From an uncultured Bacteroidia bacterium (GTDB lineage: Bacteria; Bacteroidota; Bacteroidia; Bacteroidales; F082): a stretch of DNA of 64,000 nucleotides. Of this stretch, positions 42,309 through 50,665 are shown in pieces. The notes under the pieces are model-generated. The model had not been told where the DNA came from and made no database searches. It worked only from the letters and a program-made list of their open reading frames with translations. The stretch spans positions 1 through 64,000 of the forward strand of contig CACXQV010000013.1 in the NCBI GenBank assembly GCA_902769875.1, given 5' to 3'. The translations under genes and the position numbers were made by a program. Each line of letters starts with the position of its first letter. Position 1 is the stretch's first letter.

Positions 42309-43373
42309 CTATTTAGGAGTGGTGCATATTAATAAAACTTCATTGCTTCCAGCTACGCTTCCTTTGCCTCCTCTACCAGCAAGATAAGATTTTCGTTCTA
42401 TCTTAATTTCGCGATAGGGTTCTATCATGGCAACCATGGTTTCAATGTCAGGAAAACTGCGGTCATTGTAGCTAACAAGCCATGTCGGAATGTTTTTTGA
42501 TAGGTCAAACAGCAGTTGCAAATTGCCAATGGCTTCGCTATTCTTGTCAAAACCACTGTATCGTTTAGGCTCGTATCGCTTGGTTCCATTAATGAACGCC
42601 TTATCTTTCCAGTATTCCACAAAAGTTTCCAACAAATGGTAAAACGATTGATAGTCGGCGTGACTGTTGCAATATGGGGGGTCAAAATAGGCTACGTCAA
42701 CATTATTCAGTTTGGGTAAAAGGTCAAGAATGTTCTCGTTATAGCTTGTGTTTTCCTGACCGTTGTCGAAAACAGCGTTGTTATATTCAGGAAGAAGTTC
42801 CAAAAACAGTGTTTTAAGGGGTCTGATCAAACTGCGATTGCGCTTGATGCGGGCAGGGTCGGCAGCATAAACAAGAGCTTGCGTATGCGCGAAATGTCCC
42901 ATAGTCACCTTTCGCGTCAAGCCGCGGCACATCACCGCGAGAGCCAATGATTGCTTGTACGGATTGTCCAACAGGCAAACATTGCTTCGGAAACTGTCAA
43001 TAAAAGCGGCTTCTTCTTGGGTAAAAAACAAATCAGAATACAATCTCTCCATCAGATTGAACTCTTTTGGATTGCTGTTCTGGCTAAACAAAATCTCGAC
43101 ATCATTTTTGTCAAGTTTGACACTACAATTTTCAATAAGTGCTTTACCAATATGGTTGTTGAAACTTAAGAAATCGTTTGTTATGGTTTGTTTTCCAAGT
43201 TGTTTAAAAAGAAAGGCAATAGATTGTGAACCACCAAAGGCATCTAATGCGACATGAGCCTTGCTGGGAATGAATTGTGCTATCCATCCTCTATGGATAT
43301 GTTTCGCCCCCAAATATTGCGGTTCGGGAAAAACATAGCTCAAATAATCGTTTTCTGAAAACAAATCCCTCAT
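42309..43373 (-). CDS. D12-class N6-adenine DNA methyltransferase (type II R-M)
   Basis: A 354-residue alpha-class methyltransferase. It opens with FPEPQYLGAKHIHRGWIAQF, the substrate/SAM-binding start typical of Dam/D12 enzymes. Motif I is DAFGGSQSIAFLF (44-56) and catalytic motif IV is YFDPPYCNSHADY (DPPY at 231-234). The following TFVEYWKDKAFINGTKRYEP is usual for the group. It is the first gene of a two-gene unit with the predicted endonuclease. A TAGTTTTG -7 box lies on the minus strand at 43409-43402. It methylates adenine in a short site to protect host DNA; the recognition sequence cannot be read from the sequence. Confidence 0.9.
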   Translation of the reverse strand: MRDLFSENDYLSYVFPEPQYLGAKHIHRGWIAQFIPSKAHVALDAFGGSQSIAFLFKQLGKQTITNDFLSFNNHIGKALIENCSVKLDKNDVEILFSQNSNPKEFNLMERLYSDLFFTQEEAAFIDSFRSNVCLLDNPYKQSLALAVMCRGLTRKVTMGHFAHTQALVYAADPARIKRNRSLIRPLKTLFLELLPEYNNAVFDNGQENTSYNENILDLLPKLNNVDVAYFDPPYCNSHADYQSFYHLLETFVEYWKDKAFINGTKRYEPKRYSGFDKNSEAIGNLQLLFDLSKNIPTWLVSYNDRSFPDIETMVAMIEPYREIKIERKSYLAGRGGKGSVAGSNEVLLICTTPK

Positions 43374-43401
43374 TTCTTAAATCCATTCAATTTTTATTCT
43401 G

Positions 43402-43409
43402 CAAAACTA
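43402..43409 (-). promoter_or_regulatory. -7 box of the R-M operon
   Basis: Minus strand TAGTTTTG, about 29 bp before the methyltransferase start codon. No clear -33 box. Confidence 0.5.
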
Positions 43410-43466
43410 CGAAATTTTCTGGAATTGATTTGGATTTTTGTCTTTCGTCCCTACGGGACTTTTTTA

Positions 43467-43474
43467 TACTTTTG
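43467..43474 (+). promoter_or_regulatory. -7 box of the GH92 gene
   Basis: TACTTTTG followed by C, with a TTTCG at about -33 position (20 bp upstream). It drives the gene divergent from the R-M operon. Confidence 0.5.
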
Positions 43475-43496
43475 CAAAATCTAAACTGCATAAACT

Positions 43497-45851
43497 ATGA
43501 AAACTCAACACTTTTTGACGTTTGCTTTGGCAATGATGATGGCCGGTTGCCAAACGGTTCCTGTCAGCGTGGACACTGACAGCGACAATGGAATAGATTA
43601 CCTCCAATACGTCAATCCCATCATAGGAACCAACGGGATGGGGCACACTTTTCCTGGGGCTTGTGCGCCCTTCGGCATTGTGCAACTCAGCCCCGACACA
43701 GACACTGTGCCGCACAACATTGACGGCAAATATCAGCCGCGCGTGTATGAGTATTGCGCTGGTTATCAGCATAAAGATAGCACTATCGTGGGGTTCAGTC
43801 ACACCCATTTCAGCGGCACAGGCCATTCCGACTTGGGTGACATTTTGGTGATGCCTATCACGGGTGAAATCAAATTCAATCCGGGGACGCAAACCGACCC
43901 CGATGCGGGTTATCGTTCCCGTTTCAGCCACGAAACCGAGAAAGCTGAGCCCGGCTATTACGAAGTGTTTTTGCAGGATTATGGCATCAAAGCCCAACTG
44001 ACCGCCACGGAACACGCTGGCATCCACCGCTATACCTTTCCAAAAGGCGAGAGCGGAAGCATCATCCTTGACTTGCAGCACGGCATTTACAATTATGACG
44101 GCAAGACTTTGTGGGCCAACCTTCGCGTGGAAAATGACACTTTGCTGACTGGCTATCGGATTACAAATGGCTGGGCAAGAACGAATTACACCTACTTTGC
44201 CATCAGTTTCAACCAGCCTATCGCCGACTATGGCTACCGCGATTTGCAGAAGCCAAAATACAATGGGATGTGGGGCAAGTTTGATGTCAAGCATAATTTC
44301 CCAGAAATGACGGGGCACAAGATTGTGGCGTATTTCACTTTCAATCAGCCTGAAACTTTGGAGATGAAAGTCGCCCTTTCAGCCACGAGCACCGAAGGAG
44401 CTTTGCGCAACCTTCACGCCGAGACCGATGGGGGCAGTTTTGAGCAACTTTTGGCCGAAACCCAAGCCAAATGGAACAAGGAACTGTCTATCATTCAAGC
44501 AGATGGAACAGAAGACCAAAAGGCGATGCTTTACACTTCACTCTATCACACGATGATTAATCCGTCCGTCTATATGGACGTGGACGGCCAATATCGCGGC
44601 ATCGACCACAACATCCATCGGGCCGAAGGCTTCACGAATTACACCGTTTTTTCGCTTTGGGACACCTATCGTGCCTTACATCCGTTGTTCAATCTTTTGC
44701 AGCCGCAACGCAATGCCGATATGGTCGCTTCGATGCTGAAACACAGCGAGCAAAGCGTCCACGGACTGCTACCCGTTTGGTCGCATAATGGCAACGAGAA
44801 CTGGTGTATGATTGGCTATCACGCCGTTTCCGTTTTGGCCGATGCCTACACGAAAGGCGTTGCAAACCAGAAAGATGCGATGTTGAAAGCGATGCAAAGA
44901 AGTTCCACCTGCCCGTATTACGTCAACCTCGACGATTATCAGCGGCTTGGCTATGTGCCTTTTGACAAAAACAGCGGTTGCGTTTCCGTGACTTTGGAAT
45001 ATGCATACGACGATTGGGCCATCTATCAAGCCGCGCTGAAGTCTGGAAACCAAGAACTTGCGGAGCAATACAAGCATCGTGCCGCCAATTGGCGCAACAC
45101 TTTCGACACCCGTTTGGGCTTCGCCCGACCCAAGATGAGCGACGGCAATTGGAAGGAGCCTTTCAGCCTGTTAGACACTGAGGGTGAGGGCTTTGTGGAA
45201 GGCAACTCGTGGGTGTATTCATTTTATGTGCCGCACGATGTGAAGGGCCTCATCAAGGCGATGGGCGGCGACGCGCAGTTCATCCACAACTTGGACACCT
45301 TATTTATTATGCATCTGCCCGCCGAGTTTTTCGAGCACACGGAGGACGTGACCGAAGAGGGCTTGATGGGCTGCTACAACCACGGCAACGAACCTGCGCA
45401 CCATATCGCCTACCTATACAACTGGACCTCAAAGCCTTACAAGTCGCAATACTGGCTGCGCGAAATCATGAATCGTTTCTACAAAAACAATATCGACGGG
45501 CTTTGCGGCAACGACGACTGCGGCCAGATGTCGGCGTGGTACATCTTCTCCGCGATGGGTTTCTACCCCGTTTGTCCGGGCAGCGACCAATATGTACTCG
45601 GTGCGCCTTATCTGCCTTATCTAAAAGTAAGTTTGGGCAACGGCAAGACCCTCGAAATCAAGGCTTCGAAGGTGAGCGATGAGAACCGTTATGTGCAAAA
45701 AGTAACACTCAACGGACAGGAAATCAGTCAATTGTATTTAACACACGCCCAGCTGATGCAAGGCGGGGAACTGGTTTTTGAAATGGGTTCTGAGCCAAAT
45801 TTTGAACGTGGTTTAAGGGCTGAGGAGAAGCCTTATTCGATGACGGATTGA
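43497..45851 (+). CDS. GH92 family alpha-mannosidase, lipoprotein
   Basis: A 784-residue exo-acting, calcium-dependent alpha-mannosidase of glycoside hydrolase family 92, which trims alpha-linked mannose from N-glycans and yeast mannan. Lipobox MMAGC (Cys18) anchors it at the cell surface or periplasm. Family motifs: YVNPIIGTNGMGHTFPGACA, FGIVQLSPDT, FSHTHFSGTGHSDLGDILVM in the N-terminal beta domain; SLYHTMINPSVYMD, FSLWDTYRALHPLF and EGNSWVYSFYVPHD in the catalytic (alpha/alpha)6 barrel; GNDDCGQMSAWYIFSAMGFYPVCPG near the C-terminus. It stands alone without SusC/D, so not obviously in a polysaccharide utilisation locus. Confidence 0.95.
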   Translation: MKTQHFLTFALAMMMAGCQTVPVSVDTDSDNGIDYLQYVNPIIGTNGMGHTFPGACAPFGIVQLSPDTDTVPHNIDGKYQPRVYEYCAGYQHKDSTIVGFSHTHFSGTGHSDLGDILVMPITGEIKFNPGTQTDPDAGYRSRFSHETEKAEPGYYEVFLQDYGIKAQLTATEHAGIHRYTFPKGESGSIILDLQHGIYNYDGKTLWANLRVENDTLLTGYRITNGWARTNYTYFAISFNQPIADYGYRDLQKPKYNGMWGKFDVKHNFPEMTGHKIVAYFTFNQPETLEMKVALSATSTEGALRNLHAETDGGSFEQLLAETQAKWNKELSIIQADGTEDQKAMLYTSLYHTMINPSVYMDVDGQYRGIDHNIHRAEGFTNYTVFSLWDTYRALHPLFNLLQPQRNADMVASMLKHSEQSVHGLLPVWSHNGNENWCMIGYHAVSVLADAYTKGVANQKDAMLKAMQRSSTCPYYVNLDDYQRLGYVPFDKNSGCVSVTLEYAYDDWAIYQAALKSGNQELAEQYKHRAANWRNTFDTRLGFARPKMSDGNWKEPFSLLDTEGEGFVEGNSWVYSFYVPHDVKGLIKAMGGDAQFIHNLDTLFIMHLPAEFFEHTEDVTEEGLMGCYNHGNEPAHHIAYLYNWTSKPYKSQYWLREIMNRFYKNNIDGLCGNDDCGQMSAWYIFSAMGFYPVCPGSDQYVLGAPYLPYLKVSLGNGKTLEIKASKVSDENRYVQKVTLNGQEISQLYLTHAQLMQGGELVFEMGSEPNFERGLRAEEKPYSMTD

Positions 45852-45920
45852 ATGTAGGGCTGTCACAATGTGGCCGCCACACAACAGGAAAATTTCCTAT
45901 TTTTGCAAAAATTTTGAACA

Positions 45921-46997
45921 ATGAACATAGCCGCATTGGTTTCGGGTGGAGTGGATAGCTCCGTGGTGGTGCCGCTGCTGAAGGAGCAAGGCTACGACCC
46001 GCATATCTTTTATATCAAGATTGGGATGGAAGGGAAGGAGGAATTGTCGAGTTGCCCATCGGAGGAGGATATTGAGATAACGACCTATATTGCAAGGAAA
46101 TACGGATGCCAATTTGATATTGTCGATTTGCAGCACGAGTATTTTGAAACCGTCGGGAAATACACGATGGAGATGGTGCGCAAGGGCCTCACGCCCAACC
46201 CCGATGTGATGTGCAACCGCTGGATCAAACTCGGTGCCTTCGAGGAAAAGGAAGGCCACAATTTCGACAAAATCGCGACGGGGCATTACGCCCGCTCGTG
46301 GGAGGACGAAAACGGCATCTTCTGGCTCGGCACGGCTGCCGACACCTTCAAGGACCAGACTTATTTCTTGGGTCGAATCACCTACGCGCAACTGAGCAAG
46401 GTCATCTTCCCCATCGGCGACATTCCCAAGCCCGAGGTGCGCCAATTGGCAGCAAAATACAAGCTTCCCAGCGCGGAACGCCACGATAGCCAAGGGATTT
46501 GTTTCCTCGGAAAGATTAATTACAACGACTACATCCGCGAGTACCTCGGCGAGATGCCCGGCGACATCGTTGAACTGGAAACGGGCAAGAAATTAGGCCG
46601 TCACAAGGGTTTTTGGTTCCACACCATCGGGCAGCGCAAGGGCTTAGGTCTCAGTGGCGGGCCGTGGTTCGTGGTGAAGAAAGACATCCCGAACAACATC
46701 GTCTATGTGTCGCAGGGCTACGACCCGATTTCGCAATACACTAACATCATCCCCTTGGGCGACTTGCAACCGATGAATCCTGCCTTGCAGTTCGTTGACG
46801 GCCAGCGGATTCGCTTCAAGATACGGCACCAGCCGGAGTTTACCTACGGAACATTGCACCTCACGGAGCGAGGTGCCGACATTGAGTCGGAGGTGGCCAT
46901 TTCGGGCGTGGCACCAGGGCAGTTTGGGGTGGTTTACCACGAGGTGGAGCCGTTTGTGGTGGGGAGTGGGGTAATTTGTGAACCTAAAACTAACTGA
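45921..46997 (+). CDS. mnmA: tRNA 2-thiouridine(34) synthase MnmA
   Basis: A 358-residue cytoplasmic enzyme that thiolates U34 of tRNA for Lys, Glu and Gln. The PP-loop is LVSGGVDSSVVVPLL at the N-terminus. The first catalytic Cys lies in PNPDVMCNRWIK and the second in DSQGICFLGKINYNDY. The C-terminal beta domain includes FWFHTIGQRKGLGLSGGPWFV and the closing GVAPGQFGVVY segment. Length is standard. It is followed after 2 bp by an RluA-type synthase, giving a small tRNA/rRNA-modification operon. Confidence 0.95.
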   Translation: MNIAALVSGGVDSSVVVPLLKEQGYDPHIFYIKIGMEGKEELSSCPSEEDIEITTYIARKYGCQFDIVDLQHEYFETVGKYTMEMVRKGLTPNPDVMCNRWIKLGAFEEKEGHNFDKIATGHYARSWEDENGIFWLGTAADTFKDQTYFLGRITYAQLSKVIFPIGDIPKPEVRQLAAKYKLPSAERHDSQGICFLGKINYNDYIREYLGEMPGDIVELETGKKLGRHKGFWFHTIGQRKGLGLSGGPWFVVKKDIPNNIVYVSQGYDPISQYTNIIPLGDLQPMNPALQFVDGQRIRFKIRHQPEFTYGTLHLTERGADIESEVAISGVAPGQFGVVYHEVEPFVVGSGVICEPKTN

Positions 46998-46999
46998 CT

Positions 47000-47695
47000 A
47001 TGAACACCATCAACAACCGCATCCTCTACGAAGACAACCACCTCATCATCGTCAACAAATTGCCCTCCGAAATCGTGCAAGGCGACAAGACGGGCGACAA
47101 GTGCCTGCTCGACGACGTGAAGGAATACATCAAGGAAAAGTACGACAAGCCCGGCAATGTCTTCGCCGGCCTCGTCCACCGTATCGACCGTCCCGTGAGC
47201 GGCGCAGTAGTGTTCGCCAAGACGAGCAAAGCCCTCTCGCGGATGACCGTCAAGGTGAAAGACCGCGACTTCCGCAAGACTTACCTCGCCCTCGTGAAAA
47301 ACCATCCGCCAAAGCAAGCCGATGTGTTAGAGGACTTCATCGTCAAGAACGAGAAGATGAACAAGTCGTTCATCGTTCCTGAAGGCACAAAAGAAGCCAA
47401 GTTGGCTCGGCTGAGTTATCGCGTGGTTGGGAAATCGGAAACTTTTTATCTGCTTGAAATCGAGTTGTTTACAGGGCGGCATCACCAAATCCGTTGCCAG
47501 TTGGCCCACATCGGTTGCCCCATTCGTGGTGACTTGAAATACGGTTATCCGCGTAGCAATCCCGACGCTTCCATCAGCCTGCACGCTTGGCGCATCGCCT
47601 TTGAGCATCCCGTTCTGAAAACGCAAATTGAGGTGACTGTACCCTTGCCGGAGGTTTCGCCTTGGACGGCGTTCAATTCATCAATTCAACCTTGA
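47000..47695 (+). CDS. RluA family pseudouridine synthase
   Basis: A 231-residue enzyme that isomerises uridine to pseudouridine in rRNA or tRNA. It has the catalytic aspartate motif VHRIDRPVSGAVVFAKT and the fold markers ILYEDNHLIIVNKLPSEIVQ at the N-terminus and TGRHHQIRCQLAHIGCPIRGD toward the C-terminus. It lacks the N-terminal S4 domain of RluC/RluD, resembling the short RluA/TruC-like Bacteroidetes forms. The target base cannot be assigned. Its 3' end overlaps the convergent HdeD gene by 23 bp. Confidence 0.92.
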   Translation: MNTINNRILYEDNHLIIVNKLPSEIVQGDKTGDKCLLDDVKEYIKEKYDKPGNVFAGLVHRIDRPVSGAVVFAKTSKALSRMTVKVKDRDFRKTYLALVKNHPPKQADVLEDFIVKNEKMNKSFIVPEGTKEAKLARLSYRVVGKSETFYLLEIELFTGRHHQIRCQLAHIGCPIRGDLKYGYPRSNPDASISLHAWRIAFEHPVLKTQIEVTVPLPEVSPWTAFNSSIQP

Positions 47696-48233
47696 AGTCC
47701 TTTTCCGCTCGGTGCAGCGTGAAGCCGAACATCATCATAATGATGCCGAAGGCGAGGGCAAGAACGCCCGTAAGCGCCACAAACACCTCGACCGACTCGA
47801 AAGGATTGACCATGAGCAGCACCCCGAAAAGGATGCTCAATATGGCACTGACGATGTAGAAACCGCGATTGCCAAGGCGTGGCATACCCAAGATGGAGCC
47901 TAACATCAAGGCCCCGATGATGACCGACCAAAGCCCTATGACGAAAATGAGCAGTTTCACCGTCTCCTTCGACCAAACGACGGCCACGATGCCCAAAGCC
48001 ACCAAAGCGATGGCCTCGAACAGCAACATGCCCCAAGGCAGTTCCATCTTCTTGCGCCTCAAGCTGAAGATGAGGCAAACCAAGCCAATGACAATCAGCG
48101 CGATACCCGAAACAATCATCACGGTTTTGATGATGTCTTTCGGCAGCAACAAGGCCAACAGGCCGTAAATGATGGCCACCAAGCCGCTCACCATGAACGA
48201 CCACCAGCCCGAGTTTGAAGTTTTTATTTCCAT
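47673..48233 (-). CDS. HdeD/DUF308 family membrane protein
   Basis: A 186-residue inner-membrane protein with six predicted helices in three hairpins, the DUF308 pattern: VSGLVAIIYGLLALLLPKDI, GIALIVIGLVCLIFSL and repeats of this in LFVIGLWSVIIGALMLG and FGVLLMVNPFESVEVFVALT. In enteric bacteria HdeD is linked to acid resistance; in Bacteroidota the role is unknown. It converges on and overlaps the pseudouridine synthase gene. Confidence 0.85.
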   Translation of the reverse strand: MEIKTSNSGWWSFMVSGLVAIIYGLLALLLPKDIIKTVMIVSGIALIVIGLVCLIFSLRRKKMELPWGMLLFEAIALVALGIVAVVWSKETVKLLIFVIGLWSVIIGALMLGSILGMPRLGNRGFYIVSAILSILFGVLLMVNPFESVEVFVALTGVLALAFGIIMMMFGFTLHRAEKDFKVELMN

Positions 48234-48267
48234 AGCGTTATGTATTTATGATTCAGATTCCAAGATT

Positions 48268-48996
48268 TCAAAACAAATGGACTATTCCCCTGAAAATGAT
48301 GAAGTAAGCCCCGCAGAGCATCAGAAGAACACCCGCGATTCTGTTCATTATGGTGGTGCGCTCGGCATCGAGGAATTTCTTCAACTTGGCTGCGCCCCAT
48401 GCCTTCAGCAGTTCCAAAAAGAGCGTGGTGCCGAGAATGATGGCAAAAAACACGAAAGTGCTGAGTTTGTTGCCACCCATGTTGCCCGCCACCATGGCCA
48501 CGGCCGAGAACCAGAAAATCCAGACGAAAGGATTCAAGATGTTGAGGACAAACCCTTTGGCAAGAAAGACGAACCACGCCGGCTTTTGGTCTTGCTTCTT
48601 GATGACCTCGTTGGTGCGTTCTTCTATGAATTCATCACGCTTCTTCTGGTCTTGTACCTTTTTCCGGTAGGTGAAAATGCCGAACAATAGAAGAATGATG
48701 CCCGCCCCGATGCACGCCAAGGCGGCCTCAAACGACGATTTCATCACGATTTGCACCGATGCCATGATGCAAATGGAGATGACCATGGCGTCGTTAAGGA
48801 TCACGCCCGTGGCAAACCAAGCGGCCGAGCGGAAACCACGGTGGAGGCTGGTCTGCACCAAAGTGATGAAAGCCGGCCCCATGTTGACCACTACCGAAAG
48901 GAAAATGCCTATGACGACAGCCCAAAACAAGAAACTGAACGAGCCGATGCGGCTGAATTCGGGAATCCTATCAAAAATAACAGGTGTGCTTTCCAT
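48268..48996 (-). CDS. LysE/RhtB family transporter
   Basis: A 242-residue inner-membrane exporter of amino acids or related small molecules. The fold appears as six hydrophobic segments, with the family motif GPAFITLVQTSLHRGFRSAAWFATGVI (segments 1-2) and FVLNILNPFVWIFWFSAVA later, including the conserved NP. A cytoplasmic, charged loop (RKKVQDQKKRDEFIEERTNE) is longer than usual. It lies 6 bp after the GH3-family gene's stop in the same direction, suggesting one transcript. Confidence 0.88.
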   Translation of the reverse strand: MESTPVIFDRIPEFSRIGSFSFLFWAVVIGIFLSVVVNMGPAFITLVQTSLHRGFRSAAWFATGVILNDAMVISICIMASVQIVMKSSFEAALACIGAGIILLLFGIFTYRKKVQDQKKRDEFIEERTNEVIKKQDQKPAWFVFLAKGFVLNILNPFVWIFWFSAVAMVAGNMGGNKLSTFVFFAIILGTTLFLELLKAWGAAKLKKFLDAERTTIMNRIAGVLLMLCGAYFIIFRGIVHLF

Positions 48997-49002
48997 AGCC
49001 GG

Positions 49003-50556
49003 TCACGATTTCAGGTTTTTCACATATTCTTCCCACATTTCAAGCCGCTTGCCCTTCATCACGCGCGGGAACTTGGTGGCTCCGCCCCATTTGCCGATTT
49101 TCTGTTCCATGAACTCATAGAAGCACTTGGTGGGCAGCACGTCGACAAACAGGGTCTTGATGGCTTGGGTGCGCTCTACGGCGTAGTCGTCGTTGAGCTG
49201 GCACAGGTTCCCGTCAATCAGCCGGAGGGCGGTTTGTGCATCGATGGGGTCGTCGCAACCGAGATACCAATGGTGGGCATACATCGTGTCGTGACGCACC
49301 CCCGCCACGGTAAACTCCGTGATGTTGACCCCCAGCTTTTCGGCCATCATGTCGACGGCGCGGGTCATGTTGTCTTGCGAAAGATGCTCGCCCGTGATGC
49401 TCAAAAACTGCTTGGTGCGCCCCGTGATGACGATTTCGCAGTTCGTGGAGTTGAGGAACTTGATGGTATCGCCGATGAGGTAGCGCCAAGTGCCTGCACA
49501 AGTGGAGAGCAGCAAGGCGTAATCGACATTCTCCTCCACTTCGGAAAGCAATAATGTCTTGGGATTGGCAACAATGTTGCCATCCTCGTCGAAATTCTCT
49601 TCGTTGAATGGCACAAACTCAAAATAGACGCCATTGTCGATCAAAAGCTGCATCACGCGCTTCTTCAGGTCCACCTGATAGGCGACGTAGCCCTCCGAGG
49701 CCAAGTAGCTTTCGACAAAAAGCACTTCTTTTCCGAAAAGTCGTTCGAAGCTCTTCTCGTAAGGCCCGAAGGCCACGCCGCTGTGGACGTAGACCATCAG
49801 ATTGGGCCAGATGTCGTGGATGGTTTTGAGATGATATTCCTCGATGATGCGCTCCAGCAGGATTTGCACCCACGCCGGCACGCCCACGATGACGCCGATG
49901 TCCCAATGTGGCGCTGATTTCACCATCAGGTCCATCTTCTTGGCCCAATCGCGCTCCTTCGAAATCTTTTGCCCAGGCTTGTAGAAGGCCTCAAACCACG
50001 ACGGGATCTTGCTGGCCGAGATGCCCGACAGGTCGCCTGCGTAATAACGGTGTTGGGCGTTGTATTGCAGGTCGGTGCTGCCGCCAATCATCAGGATGCC
50101 ACGGTTGTAGAAGCCTACAGGGAAGTCGTAGCGCGTGGCCGACACCAATTGGCGGATGCCGGCGCGGGTGATGGTGTTGTTCAACGCGCGTGTGATGGGA
50201 ATGTATTTGCTGGCGGCCTCCGAAGTGCCCGAACTCAGGGCGAAATACTTGATTTTGCCCGGCCACGCAATGTTGCGTTCGCCTTCGAGATTGAGATGCC
50301 ACCATTCGTCGTGCATCTTGTTGTAGTCGAACACGGGCACACGCCTGCGGAACTCCGCAAGGATGTCTTTCGAGAAGAGGATTTCGTCGAAATGATAAAA
50401 CTTGCCGAACTCGGTGAACTGCGCCTTGACCAGCAACTTGCGCAGCTCGCGCCTTTGGGCACGCACGGGGTCGGTGTGGTTCTGCCGAATCTCGACAGGT
50501 ATGTTTTTGATCTCAGCGGCGGCTTTCACCAGAACGCCTAAGATGGGTATTGCCAT
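49003..50556 (-). CDS. GH3-family acyl-adenylate enzyme
   Basis: A 517-residue cytoplasmic protein of the GH3 family (named for plant auxin-responsive proteins that adenylate carboxylic acids and join them to amino acids). The ATP/AMP motif is LSSGTSEAASKYIPIT near residues 98-113. A second motif is YLASEGYVAYQ, and a third is TCAGTWRYLIGDTIKF with TGRTKQFLSITGEHL. In Bacteroidota these proteins are widespread but uncharacterised. Transcribed toward the LysE gene. TACCTTTG on the minus strand (50589-50582) is its -7 box. Confidence 0.9.
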   Translation of the reverse strand: MAIPILGVLVKAAAEIKNIPVEIRQNHTDPVRAQRRELRKLLVKAQFTEFGKFYHFDEILFSKDILAEFRRRVPVFDYNKMHDEWWHLNLEGERNIAWPGKIKYFALSSGTSEAASKYIPITRALNNTITRAGIRQLVSATRYDFPVGFYNRGILMIGGSTDLQYNAQHRYYAGDLSGISASKIPSWFEAFYKPGQKISKERDWAKKMDLMVKSAPHWDIGVIVGVPAWVQILLERIIEEYHLKTIHDIWPNLMVYVHSGVAFGPYEKSFERLFGKEVLFVESYLASEGYVAYQVDLKKRVMQLLIDNGVYFEFVPFNEENFDEDGNIVANPKTLLLSEVEENVDYALLLSTCAGTWRYLIGDTIKFLNSTNCEIVITGRTKQFLSITGEHLSQDNMTRAVDMMAEKLGVNITEFTVAGVRHDTMYAHHWYLGCDDPIDAQTALRLIDGNLCQLNDDYAVERTQAIKTLFVDVLPTKCFYEFMEQKIGKWGGATKFPRVMKGKRLEMWEEYVKNLKS

Positions 50557-50581
50557 AGGGTTTTCAGTTTAAATCAGGGTG

Positions 50582-50638
50582 CAAAGGTAAAGATTTTTGG
50601 CCAAATGCGCGGGAAATGGAAAATATCCCTTATTTTTG
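50582..50638. promoter_or_regulatory. Back-to-back promoters for the GH3 and M6-protease genes
   Basis: Minus-strand TACCTTTG at 50589-50582 serves the GH3 gene; plus-strand TATTTTTG at 50631-50638 serves the M6 gene. They are 41 bp apart. -33 boxes would overlap in between but are not clear. Confidence 0.55.
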
Positions 50639-50665
50639 CGCCAACGATTTAATTACGATTCGCTT

